Below, piece after piece: positions 28,406 through 36,998 of a stretch of DNA of 64,000 nucleotides; position 1 is the stretch's first letter; each line of letters starts with the position of its first letter. The stretch comes from Bacteroidota bacterium (GTDB taxonomy: Bacteria > Bacteroidota > Bacteroidia > Bacteroidales > VadinHA17), in contig JADKBL010000003.1 of NCBI GenBank assembly GCA_016718875.1, positions 186,001 through 250,000 of the forward strand, given 5' to 3'. Made by a program: the position numbers and the translations under genes. The notes beneath the pieces are model-generated. The model saw only the letters and a list, made by a program, of their open reading frames with translations, searched no databases and had not been told where the DNA came from.

Positions 28406-28455
28406 ATTGTAAAAATTTCAGCAAAAGTAAGAAATTACCTTCAACCTGCAAGATT

Positions 28456-28488
28456 AAACATCCCCCTGGCCCACTTCAAAGGGGGAAT
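28456..28488. repeat. Short dispersed repeat CATCCCCCT...CTTCAAAGGGGGAAT
   Basis: A CCCCCT/AGGGGG hairpin lies in the aspS-tadA divergent intergenic region. The same flanking words (AACATCCCCCTG, CACTTCAAAGGGGGAAT) recur at 58370-58425, where an extra GC-rich insert is present. Two copies with the same boundaries suggest a small repeated element; its effect is unknown. Confidence 0.55.
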
Positions 28489-28557
28489 TCAAAACCTGGA
28501 ACATGGAACAATAGAACCTTGTAATTTAATTTCTATTTTTACAGAAACATTGCTACG

Positions 28558-28998
28558 ATGGTAAGGAGTCTGAAGGAAAAATTCATGAAAGCTGCTCTGG
28601 ATGAAGCAGAGAGAGCTTATGAAAAGCAGGAAGTGCCGGTTGGTGCGGTGGTGGTATATAAAGAGAGTATCATTGCCAGGGCTCATAACCTTACCGAGAC
28701 ATTGAGGGATCCGACAGCACATGCCGAGATGCAGGCAATAACATCTGCAACATCCTACCTTGGTGGCAAATACCTTACAGATTGCACTATTTATGTGACT
28801 CTTGAGCCGTGTGCCATGTGTGCAGGAGCCATTGGCTGGAGCCAGGCCGCAGGAGTGGTTTATGGAGCATCTGATGAAAAGAAGGGATTCTCAAAGGTTA
28901 AAGGAGATCTGCTTCATCCTAAAACTATTGTAGAGAAAGGAATACTTGAGGAAGAGTGCAGGGAGTTATTAAAAAGATTTTTTAAAAGCAAAAGGTAA
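28558..28998 (+). CDS. tadA: tRNA-specific adenosine deaminase TadA
   Basis: Zinc deaminase of 146 residues that converts A34 to inosine in tRNA-Arg(ACG). Zinc ligands and the catalytic Glu are visible as H55AE57 and PC85AMC88 (in LEPCAMCAGAIG). The N-terminal EVPVGAVVVYK strand and the C-terminal Arg/Lys-rich helix (LLKRFFKSKR) fit TadA. A generic cytidine/guanine deaminase is less likely because of the size and this helix. Confidence 0.93.
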   Translation: MVRSLKEKFMKAALDEAERAYEKQEVPVGAVVVYKESIIARAHNLTETLRDPTAHAEMQAITSATSYLGGKYLTDCTIYVTLEPCAMCAGAIGWSQAAGVVYGASDEKKGFSKVKGDLLHPKTIVEKGILEEECRELLKRFFKSKR

Positions 28999-29027
28999 AA
29001 ACCGTACTTTTATAAAAAAATCTGATC

Positions 29028-29510
29028 ATGAAGCTAGACAACAGCAAAGCCATCATCAGTTTCAGGATAAGACTATTCACTGTTACTGTACTGTATCTGG
29101 GATACATTATATTATCTTACGTCGCAAAGGCTTTTAAGCTTAACCTTTTTGGTATCAGTGATACTGCATGGACAATTATTTTTGCAGCAATATGGTTATT
29201 TATTGCTCTTCTTCCCATGATTCTTAATTATCAGTACATCACCTATTCAGACGATGGGGATGCGATAGTCTTCAGATATTTCACTTCAGGCCTTGTAGGA
29301 GGCAGGAAGAACTCTGTTGAGATTAATAAAACATCCTATGCAGGATACAAGACGGAGACTAAACTCTTCGGCCTCATCAGCAGCATAACACTTTATCAGA
29401 ATTTCAGGGAGGGAGTGGCAAAATATCCTCCTATATATATCAGTGCTTTGAATAAGGAGGAGAAATCAAAGGTTTTCAGGTCGCTTAACCTTTATACACC
29501 AAAAGCGTGA
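29028..29510 (+). CDS. Small membrane protein of unknown function
   Basis: Protein of 160 residues, 29 bp after tadA on the same strand. Two membrane helices (about 17-37 and 48-66) are followed by a soluble C-terminal part with alternating strands (YITYSDDGDAIVFRYF, KNSVEINKTSYAGYKTE) resembling a small PH-like fold. No catalytic motif is seen. I do not recognise the family. Co-transcription with tadA is possible. Confidence 0.6.
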   Translation: MKLDNSKAIISFRIRLFTVTVLYLGYIILSYVAKAFKLNLFGISDTAWTIIFAAIWLFIALLPMILNYQYITYSDDGDAIVFRYFTSGLVGGRKNSVEINKTSYAGYKTETKLFGLISSITLYQNFREGVAKYPPIYISALNKEEKSKVFRSLNLYTPKA

Positions 29511-29613
29511 AGGTTATCATCTGATAACATGAGTTTTATCATTTTTATAATCTTTTAACACTCTCATTTTTGAGTTATCAAATTTGACCTATTAATAATT
29601 AAATAATATCGGT

Positions 29614-30951
29614 ATGAATGTAGATAAAATCATGAACAACCTCGAGAAGAAGCATCCCGGGGAAGTTGAATATTTACAGGCTGTTAGGGAAGTCCTGGAG
29701 TCAATTGAAGAGGTATATAACGAGAACCCTCAGTTCGAATCAGCAAATATCATCGAGAGGGTTATTGAACCCGACCGTGTTATAACTTTTAAGGTACCAT
29801 GGGTTGATGATGAGGGCAACGTAAAGGTAAACCTCGGATACCGTATTCAGTTTAACAATGCAATAGGACCATACAAAGGAGGACTTCGCTTCCACCCGAG
29901 TGTTAACCTTTCAATATTGAAATTCCTTGGGTTTGAACAGATCTTCAAGAATGCTCTTACAACCCTGCCTATGGGCGGAGGAAAAGGCGGTTCTGATTTT
30001 GATCCCAAAGGTAAATCAAATGCCGAGGTAATGCGTTTCTGCCAGTCTTTCATGCTTGAGTTGTGGAAGTATATTGGTCCCGAGACTGATGTTCCGGCAG
30101 GTGATATAGGTGTTGGAGGCCGCGAGATCGGATTCCTCTATGGAATGTACAAACGTCTTGCAGGTGACCATACGGGAGTTCTGACCGGTAAGGGAAGCAA
30201 CTGGGGAGGTTCCCTTGTACGTCCTGAGGCTACAGGCTTTGGTTGTGTATACTTCGCTAAAGAGATGCTCGCAACCCGTGGTCTGTCATTCGAAGGAAAA
30301 AGAGTTGCAATAAGCGGATTTGGCAACGTGGCATGGGGTGCTGCCCTCAAGGCAACAGAACTTGGCGGAACAGTTGTAACTATTTCCGGACCTGATGGTT
30401 ATGTTTATGATCCGAATGGAATATCAGGAAAGAAAATTGAATATATGCTCGAACTCCGTGCTTCAAATGAAGATATTGTAAAACCTTATGCAACAGTATT
30501 TGAAGGTTCTGAGTTCCACAGCGGGAAACGTCCGTGGGAAGTTAAAGTTGATATTGCTCTTCCCTGTGCAACACAGAATGAACTTGGCAAGGAAGATGCG
30601 GCAACACTGATCAAAAACGGATGCATCTGCGTATGTGAAGGCGCCAATATGCCCAGCACTCCGGAAGCAATTGAGCTGTTCCACAAAAATGGACTTCTGT
30701 TTGCCCCGGGCAAAGCTTCAAACGCAGGTGGTGTAGCAACATCAGGACTTGAAATGACACAGAACTCGATGAAGCTTCGCTGGAACCGTCAGGAGGTTGA
30801 TGACCGGCTGCATGAGATCATGTGTAATATTCACAGCCAGTGCCTTAAATACGGAAAGAAAGAAGATGGCTACGTTGATTATGTTAAGGGTGCAAATATT
30901 GCAGGTTTCCTGAAAGTAGCCAACTCGATGTTGGATATGGGAGTAATCTGA
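29614..30951 (+). CDS. gdhA: Glutamate dehydrogenase (hexameric, GdhA type)
   Basis: Enzyme of 445 residues interconverting 2-oxoglutarate plus ammonia and glutamate. The family blocks are FKVPWVDDEGNVKVNLGYRIQ, GPYKGGLRFHPSVNLSILK, and the catalytic-lysine loop LPMGGGKGGSDFDPKGKS. The Rossmann half starts at VAISGFGNVAWGAAL. Length and sequence are those of the roughly 450-residue bacterial NADP-type enzymes. The 103-bp upstream gap is AT-rich; a promoter is likely but could not be assigned. Confidence 0.96.
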   Translation: MNVDKIMNNLEKKHPGEVEYLQAVREVLESIEEVYNENPQFESANIIERVIEPDRVITFKVPWVDDEGNVKVNLGYRIQFNNAIGPYKGGLRFHPSVNLSILKFLGFEQIFKNALTTLPMGGGKGGSDFDPKGKSNAEVMRFCQSFMLELWKYIGPETDVPAGDIGVGGREIGFLYGMYKRLAGDHTGVLTGKGSNWGGSLVRPEATGFGCVYFAKEMLATRGLSFEGKRVAISGFGNVAWGAALKATELGGTVVTISGPDGYVYDPNGISGKKIEYMLELRASNEDIVKPYATVFEGSEFHSGKRPWEVKVDIALPCATQNELGKEDAATLIKNGCICVCEGANMPSTPEAIELFHKNGLLFAPGKASNAGGVATSGLEMTQNSMKLRWNRQEVDDRLHEIMCNIHSQCLKYGKKEDGYVDYVKGANIAGFLKVANSMLDMGVI

Positions 30952-30954
30952 GAG

Positions 30955-33160
30955 CAGGGCTTAAAAACATTAAACCTGCTGTGCTGCGAACAACAGAAAC
31001 CAGCAAAAGCTGTGAGTCCTGCACCGATGAAAACCACCATTCCATTCGATCCTGAATGCACTCACTTACGAAAGGTAAGGAAGAATGCATACCATCTTTG
31101 TAAATGAAGAGAGTAACGAATGATTCAATCATGACCCAAAACTTTACGAATCCCTTTGCGGTCTCCGGAAAGCCGCCAAACAAACCTAAACAAGAGATAA
31201 GAATAGCGAGGCCTGCAAAATATTTGGATAAGATGGAAACCAGCTTCACCCAAACAAAACGATAATCAAGGATTGAACCAGACTGTGGGCATACCCCGCT
31301 CTTTACCCGCTTCAATTTTAATCATGATATTAGGTGCATTAGGTTGCATCCAGAAAAATGCAGGTTTTATTTGTTCATGGAAGGATTCAAAATTGAAATC
31401 ATTCACAACACCAACAATTTGCATTCTTCCAAGTTTAACCTTTCCATGGGATGGTAGCCCATAATTTAATGCCCTTCGTTAAAGATGATACCGATGAATC
31501 GGCAAAGTTTTTCGAGAATGACCGACCTTCTTTTATGGAGATTCCAAGCAGCTCAATTAATCCATAGTTTGCTGGCATGTTTTCAAATTCAGTTTTGTTT
31601 TCCGGATTTTTCGCCATTCAAACCATAAGCTATGTCCTGTCAATTGAGGCGCCACCCCGCACCTTTGGATTATATAAAAGTTTTTTCCTTTCATTTATTA
31701 CCTTCACTACTGATATTATCCTTACAACCGGTTTTGGTTTGAATGATTGATGTTATTCACCACCCCAAACATGAGAATTGAATGTGAATTGAAATATCAC
31801 CAATCCCTTTTTTGCCCATACTTCACCTAAGAAGTTGTTCAGCCTCCCCTTAAGTACAGTAACAGGCTTGAACTTTGAAAGATAGAATGCAGGATAACTT
31901 CCAGCGATTAATCCCGAGAGAAGAACAATGCCAAGTAAGCCAACAGTAAAATTTAGATCAAAGTGTAAAGTCATATTTTTGCCAACAATGGTATTGAATT
32001 AAAGGAGGAACAAAACCACCAGCAGAATTGCAATAAGACGACAGAGACAGATAGTTGACCCGGATTGACCGCGCACCACAGCTTTTCTCACTTGGAGGCG
32101 GCTGTGGAGAGGCAGAAATTAAGCAGCGATGAGAACAATGAAGAGAGCAATGATGGAAAAAGCGCCCCACCGGTTTGCTTTCCATTCCCTACAGATAGGC
32201 ATCTGAGTACCGGGCAATGAATGGCGTACGATGATTTGCCTGACCTTCGGTCTTTGTTCGTACAAGGTCAGCTATTTTTTTATTGAATTGTTCAATGTCC
32301 GTTCCTTCCTTTAGCAGAACAAAAGTTTGTGGAGCTGTATTAAACCAATTCAAGGCCCAATCATTATCCTCCTTAAATGCTTCAAATGTTAAAATGAAAT
32401 CGAACTTTACGGATGAAAGTGCAGGAAGGTCTTGAAGAACGCCTGATACCTGATATTGTTTTTTGTGTTGCCATTCAACTGTCTTACCAACAATGTTTTC
32501 TGTTGTTCCAAACAATCTTTTAGCCAGGTCTTCTGTAATTACAATTGATTTTTTATCTGAAAGCACCTGATTTTTGTTGCCCTGAATCAATTCAAATGAA
32601 AATAGTTTGAAGAAATCAGCACTTGCGTATAACCCATCTGCTTTATGTCATGCCTTAATTGAGAGTACCGGAAGATACGACAAATGTTTTGCACGGCATA
32701 TAACTTTGGCTCTTGCAAAGCTTCAGCGGTAGGACCTGCTGTTGTGAGGCGGGTAATTATATCTCCATCCTGTTCTACATTTTCTTTCACCTGGTATAGC
32801 CGATCATTATTTGTATGAAACTTGTCGACATGCAATTCGTCATTTACCCATAAATAAATGAGCATGGCACAGGCAAGTCCGGATGAGAGTCCTATGAGAT
32901 TAATGAAGAAAGAACTTTTATAGCGTAAAAAATTACGATAGGCGATCAATAAATTATGGCGAAACATATCACGTGTTAGTGTGGTAATGTATCTAAGTGA
33001 TTTGATAAATTCTAACCGGAAATGTTTTAAAACATTCCAGGTAAACTTTCTAATAGCCAGTTTCGGAGAAGCTTCATAGTCTTTTCTGTAAATTCCAAAC
33101 TATTTCGCGACAAAACCAGCGAAGAAATTGAAGGGCTCTTTTTGGAGGAAGCGCTTTCAT
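30955..33160 (-). pseudogene. Decayed FtsX/MacB-like ABC transporter permease
   Basis: Pieces of one permease are found in order in different frames. From 33160: permease-prefix segment MKALPPKRALQFLRWFCRE, a shift, then SPKLAIRKFTWNVLKHFRLE. From 32967: MFRHNLLIAYRNFLRYKSSF with the first membrane helix. At 32590-32189 is the MacB periplasmic domain (KRLFGTTENIVGKTVEW). At 31974-31753 is GLLGIVLLSGLIAGSYPAFY. At 31617-31435 is the second periplasmic part (GLIELLGISIKEGRSFS). Near 31230 is SILSKYFAGLAILISCLGLFG, then GIRKVLG and VFIGAGLTAFA close to the end. At least five frame changes and internal stops mean it cannot be functional. The intact relatives are roughly 790-residue antimicrobial-peptide-type exporters. 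Confidence 0.88.
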
Positions 33161-33203
33161 CAGCCAAACGATATTTTGGGTATCTGTTTGTAGATGCTGC
33201 TTC

Positions 33204-33444
33204 TCATTCAAACTGTGAATCGAGCATTCTCTTTCCAATGTCAGTGATTACATAAATTTTCCTTTCTGTTTTCCAACCGGGATTTACAACCTTTTTTCAC
33301 AAGGCCAATGACGGCACTTATGTTCATTCTTTCCAACTTCTCTTCAAGGCCCTCCAAAATGGTTACGCCATAAGCTTCATCATGCTGGGCGGCTACCATG
33401 AGCAGTACCAGTTCTTCAAATTCACCGAGAGTATGTTGTTTCAT
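33204..33444 (-). pseudogene. Decayed PadR-family transcriptional regulator
   Basis: The N-terminal half reads as a PadR winged helix: MKQHTLGEFEELVLLMVAAQ, then YGVTILEGLEEKLERMNISA. The recognition-helix region is then missing and the frame changes; a short piece matching the PadR end (ITDIGKRMLDSQFE) terminates at 33204-33206. About 30 codons are lost compared with the normal 105-115 residues. It is immediately upstream of the broken permease; in Bacteroidota this regulator-permease pair is normally an operon. Both appear to have decayed together. Confidence 0.8.
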
Positions 33445-33625
33445 CGGGCAGTTATTTACTTAACGAATGTAAAAGTAATATATATTTTTCATATATGTTA
33501 AGTAAATGGAAATAAATTTATGGCTTTGACAAAACCCACCTCGGATTCAGGGGTAAAATATATCAGGAACATGCTATGGCATGTTCCTGTTTTTTTTATC
33601 TTTAAATGTCTCAATTTCTCGTGCT

Positions 33626-34732
33626 ATGTCAGAAGTATCTCTTAAGCATAAAATTGCTCTGGGGCTCATTCCGCGTATCGGTGATATAAATGCCCGCAAG
33701 CTTGTTTCTCATTTTGGAAGTGTTGAAGCAATATTCAGTGAACCTTACAGAAATGTAATTAAAATCCCTGGCATAGGTGCAGGTCTTGCCAGCTATATCT
33801 GTGAAAGGTCATACCTTGAGATAGCCGAAAAGGAGGCAGAGTGGGTAACTAAAAACGGTATCCGTACATACTTCTATCTCGACAGTGATTATCCTTACAG
33901 GTTAAGACAATGTGATGATTCACCGGTTGTTTTCTTTTTCAGGGGAGAATGCGATCTTGACTCTCCTAAATTATTAAGTGTTGTTGGTACACGTAATTCT
34001 ACAGCTAGAGGCAAAGAGCTGTGTGAAAAGATTATCGGAGGTCTTGCTGAGGGGCATCCTGATCTTATAATCGTAAGCGGACTGGCATATGGCATTGACA
34101 TTGCCGCTCACAAGGCAGCACTTGCCAGCAACATCAGGACAATCGGGGTACTGGCACACGGTCTTAAAACAACCTATCCTTCCCTGCACTCATCAACTGC
34201 AAAAACAATGATTTCCAACGGAGGTCTGCTCACTGATTTTCTCTCAGATGCACTTCCTGAACGTAATAATTTTCTTAAACGAAACAGGATAATTGCGGGT
34301 TTATCGGATGCCACTCTTGTAGTGGAATCCGGAATAAAGGGAGGCGCTCTGATAACAGCTGATATTGCAGCCTCATACAACAGGGATGTTTTTGCTGTTC
34401 CGGGAAGGCCTGACGACCAGTGGTCTTCCGGATGCAACAGTCTCATCAAAACCAATAAGGCAGCTCTTGCTGAAAGCTCAGATGACATCGAGTACTTCCT
34501 TGGCTGGAAACCGGAAAAGAGCAAACCTCCTGTTCAGCGATCACTTTTCTCCGACCTCGATGAACAGGAAAAAACGATATATGAGCTTATTTCAAAAGAA
34601 GGAGAATTGGCAATTGACTCTATTTGCCGGACTTTGGGTATTCCTGTCCATAAACTCTCATCACAGCTGTTACAGATGGAGTTCAAGGGGATTCTTAAGT
34701 GTTATCCGGGGAATATTTACAAGGCGGTTTGA
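33626..34732 (+). CDS. dprA: DNA-processing protein DprA/Smf
   Basis: Protein of 368 residues that loads RecA on incoming single-stranded DNA in natural transformation. An N-terminal helix-hairpin-helix-like region (LIPRIGDINARKLVSHFGS) leads to the Rossmann core with VVGTRNSTARGKELC, VSGLAYGIDIAAHKAAL, GVLAHGLKTTYPSLH and NRIIAGLSDATLVVESG. A C-terminal winged-helix (about 305-365) is present. The frame is open 45 bp upstream to 33581, but that extension is hydrophobic and not conserved; MSEVSLKHKIALGLIP at 33626 is the natural start. Confidence 0.95.
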   Translation: MSEVSLKHKIALGLIPRIGDINARKLVSHFGSVEAIFSEPYRNVIKIPGIGAGLASYICERSYLEIAEKEAEWVTKNGIRTYFYLDSDYPYRLRQCDDSPVVFFFRGECDLDSPKLLSVVGTRNSTARGKELCEKIIGGLAEGHPDLIIVSGLAYGIDIAAHKAALASNIRTIGVLAHGLKTTYPSLHSSTAKTMISNGGLLTDFLSDALPERNNFLKRNRIIAGLSDATLVVESGIKGGALITADIAASYNRDVFAVPGRPDDQWSSGCNSLIKTNKAALAESSDDIEYFLGWKPEKSKPPVQRSLFSDLDEQEKTIYELISKEGELAIDSICRTLGIPVHKLSSQLLQMEFKGILKCYPGNIYKAV

Positions 34733-34739
34733 CCGGTAA

Positions 34740-34851
34740 CCGGTAACCGGTTACCGGGTGCCGGGTCCTAAACTATAATCCCAATTTCCTGATATATGTA
34801 TTGAATCAGTAAACTTTTATATATTTTTATGAAATATACCGGGTGCCGGGT
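34740..34851. repeat. CCGGTAAC palindrome and duplicated ACCGGGTGCCGGGT word
   Basis: Just after the dprA stop is a perfect 18-bp palindrome CCGGTAACCGGTTACCGG (34740-34757), running into ACCGGGTGCCGGGT. The latter word occurs again about 85 bp later (near 34838-34851). The rest of the 198-bp gap to tatD is AT-rich and shows nothing else. The palindrome may help terminate dprA transcription, although no strong T-run follows. Confidence 0.55.
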
Positions 34852-34930
34852 AATAACAAAAACATGAAATGCGGCAGGCAGCAGTCTGATTCAGATGTTG
34901 CAGTTGTCATAATGAACTGGAAATTCAACG

Positions 34931-35698
34931 ATGCCATTTATTGATACACATACACATCTTTATCTTCCTGAATTTAATGAAGACAGGGATGAAGCAATAG
35001 AGAGGGCTGTCACTGCAGGGGTATCCAAAATGCTAATGCCTAATATTGATATACATTCTGTCGGCAGAATGCTGGAGACAGAAAACCGCTATAAAAGCGT
35101 ATGTTATTCAATGATAGGTCTTCATCCCACCTCAGTTAAAGAGGATTATCTTTCACAGCTGGAAGAGCTTGAAAATATCTTTACCCGATACAAATTCATT
35201 GCAATAGGTGAAATTGGAATTGATCTTTACTGGGATAAGACTTTCCTTGCTGAACAGATTATTGCCTTCCGAAGACAGATTGCTTTCGCACTTGAACGAA
35301 ATCTGCCTGTTGTGATACATGCCAGGGACTCATTCCCTGAGGTTTTTTCTGTTCTGGAGGAGTTTGCAGGACAAGGGTCAAAAGGAGTCCTTCATGCTTT
35401 CACAGGAAATAATGATGATGCAAAAAGAGGCATCGCCCTCGGGTTTAAACTTGGCATTGGAGGTATTGTAACATTTAAAAACTCAGGTCTTGACAAGGTC
35501 CTGGAAAATATTAAGCCTGAAGATATTATCCTTGAGACAGATTCACCCTATCTTGCACCGGTACCACACAGGGGAAAACGAAATGAGAGTTCGTTTCTTT
35601 GCATTATTAATAAAAAGATTGCAGATATTTACGGAATGAAAGAGGAGGAATTGGAGAATATAACTTATGCCACTTCTTCAAGCCTTTTCAATCTTTGA
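34931..35698 (+). CDS. tatD: TatD-family metal-dependent DNase
   Basis: Amidohydrolase-fold nuclease of 255 residues. Metal ligands are in FIDTHTHLYLPEF (HxH), GEIGIDLYWD (Glu), PVVIHARDSF (His), LHAFTG (His) and ILETDSPYLAP (Asp). These match the TatD/YcfH family of 3'-5' DNA exonucleases. Start at ATG 34931 gives the expected N-terminus. It is 9 bp upstream of the asparaginase gene, so the two are likely co-transcribed. Confidence 0.93.
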   Translation: MPFIDTHTHLYLPEFNEDRDEAIERAVTAGVSKMLMPNIDIHSVGRMLETENRYKSVCYSMIGLHPTSVKEDYLSQLEELENIFTRYKFIAIGEIGIDLYWDKTFLAEQIIAFRRQIAFALERNLPVVIHARDSFPEVFSVLEEFAGQGSKGVLHAFTGNNDDAKRGIALGFKLGIGGIVTFKNSGLDKVLENIKPEDIILETDSPYLAPVPHRGKRNESSFLCIINKKIADIYGMKEEELENITYATSSSLFNL

Positions 35699-35707
35699 AA
35701 GTCCCAT

Positions 35708-36748
35708 ATGAAAAAAACAAGTAAAGAGACCTCCCTGCTGATAATCTACACAGGAGGAACCATCGGAATGGTTCATGATCCGGAAACCGGATCGCTTGTC
35801 CCGATTGACTTCAGATATATTTCGGAGCATGTCCCTGAATTAAAAAAATTCGGTTATGATCTCCATTCGGTATCATTTGATCCTGTTATTGATTCATCAA
35901 ATATTGATCCGGGTGTATGGGTAAGAATGGCAGATATCATCGAGGAGAGGTATGATGATTTTGACGGATTTGTTGTTCTGCACGGAACTGATACAATGGC
36001 CTACAGCGCCTCTGCCCTTAGCTTCATGCTGGAAAACCTTAATAAACCTGTGATACTGACCGGATCGCAACTCCCCATTGGACTGCTCAGAACTGATGGT
36101 AAAGAGAACCTTATCAATGCAATTGAAATTGCTGCTGCAAAGGAGAACGGAGCTGCTGCAGTACCTGAAGTTTGCATCTATTTCGACAACAAACTATCAC
36201 GTGGGAACCGGACAACAAAGTTGAGTGCTGAGCATTTTGATGCATTCAATTCTCCCAACTATCCCTTTATTGCAGAGGTAGGCCTGCACCTTAAATACAA
36301 CAGGAATCATATTACCCTTCCTCAGAAAAACCACAAACTGATTGTGAATAAGGTTTTCAATACAAATGTTGCAATACTGAAACTCTTCCCGGGAATAACG
36401 AGGAACCTTGTGCAGGCTATTGTAAATACCAAAGGTCTGAAAGGACTTATAATTGAGACATTCGGCTCAGGCAATGCACCTACCTATGACTGGTTCCTTG
36501 AGGAACTTCTCAGATTCATTAAGAAAGGAGGCATCATACTCAATGTAACACAATGCCATGGAGGCAGTGTTGAGATGGGACTTTATGAGACAAGCAGGCA
36601 GATGCTTTCGGCCGGCGTTGTAAGCGGGAAGGACATAACATCTGAGGCTTCGGTGACCAAGCTGATGTATCTGCTGGGAAAATACACATCGAGGGAGGAT
36701 GTTATAAAAGGTCTGAACAGATCACTTGCAGGAGAAATATCCTTTTAG
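35708..36748 (+). CDS. ansA: Type I L-asparaginase
   Basis: Cytoplasmic-type asparaginase of 346 residues hydrolysing L-Asn to Asp and ammonia. The first catalytic Thr is in IYTGGTIGMV and the second in VLHGTDTMAYSASAL. The substrate-binding TGSQLPIG and the C-terminal TQCHGGSVEMGLYET are typical of type I enzymes. There is no signal peptide, so it is intracellular. It follows tatD by 9 bp and precedes tRNA-Ser by 27 bp. Confidence 0.95.
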   Translation: MKKTSKETSLLIIYTGGTIGMVHDPETGSLVPIDFRYISEHVPELKKFGYDLHSVSFDPVIDSSNIDPGVWVRMADIIEERYDDFDGFVVLHGTDTMAYSASALSFMLENLNKPVILTGSQLPIGLLRTDGKENLINAIEIAAAKENGAAAVPEVCIYFDNKLSRGNRTTKLSAEHFDAFNSPNYPFIAEVGLHLKYNRNHITLPQKNHKLIVNKVFNTNVAILKLFPGITRNLVQAIVNTKGLKGLIIETFGSGNAPTYDWFLEELLRFIKKGGIILNVTQCHGGSVEMGLYETSRQMLSAGVVSGKDITSEASVTKLMYLLGKYTSREDVIKGLNRSLAGEISF

Positions 36749-36775
36749 TAATTTTACGCCCCCAAAGTAACCATT

Positions 36776-36863
36776 GGAGAGATGCAGGAGTGGTTTAACT
36801 GGCACGCCTGGAAAGCGTGTGTTCCTCAAAAGGGAACCGGGGGTTCGAATCCCCCTCTCTCCG
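36776..36863 (+). tRNA. serT: tRNA-Ser (anticodon GGA)
   Basis: An 88-nt class II tRNA. The acceptor stem GGAGAGA (36776-36782) pairs with TCTCTCC (36856-36862). The anticodon stem CACGC/GCGTG flanks the loop CTGGAAA, giving anticodon GGA at 36810-36812. A long variable arm and the T-arm GGGGGTTCGAATCCCCC follow. The discriminator is G and CCA is not encoded. It decodes UCC/UCU. Confidence 0.95.
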
Positions 36864-36998
36864 CAAAGCTTAAATGAAATCCTCCGCCAACAGGCGGAGG
36901 ATTATTTGTTTTATCAAAGACACAAGGAAAGCTCGCGTTCCGCAGTGGCAGCAGATAAAACAAATAAAAAACCCCGCAGGGGTTCATTTAAGCTTTGC
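36863..36998. repeat. Nested inverted-repeat structure between tRNA-Ser and the esterase gene
   Basis: A 16-bp outer stem GCAAAGCTTAAATGAA (36863-36878) is matched exactly by its reverse complement at 36983-36998. Inside are a strong hairpin CCTCCGCC-AACA-GGCGGAGG (36881-36900), a second 12-bp stem ATTTGTTTTATC (36904-36915) with GATAAAACAAAT (36954-36965), and a third hairpin CCCCGCAGGGG (36972-36982). The left arm starts at the tRNA discriminator base and the right arm contains the stop codon of the convergent gene. The two GC-rich hairpins next to A/T-rich tracts could be back-to-back terminators for the convergent units. Confidence 0.85.

Noticed and set aside
30884..31315. 143-codon minus-strand frame as a gene
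   Set aside because: Only its middle (SILSKYFAGLAILISCLGLFG) is permease-like; the rest is frame-shifted sequence of the decayed permease and the gdhA 3' end.
36863..36998. Prophage or integrative-element attachment site at the tRNA 3' end
   Set aside because: The repeat is inverted, not a direct duplication of the tRNA 3' end, and no integrase gene is present.
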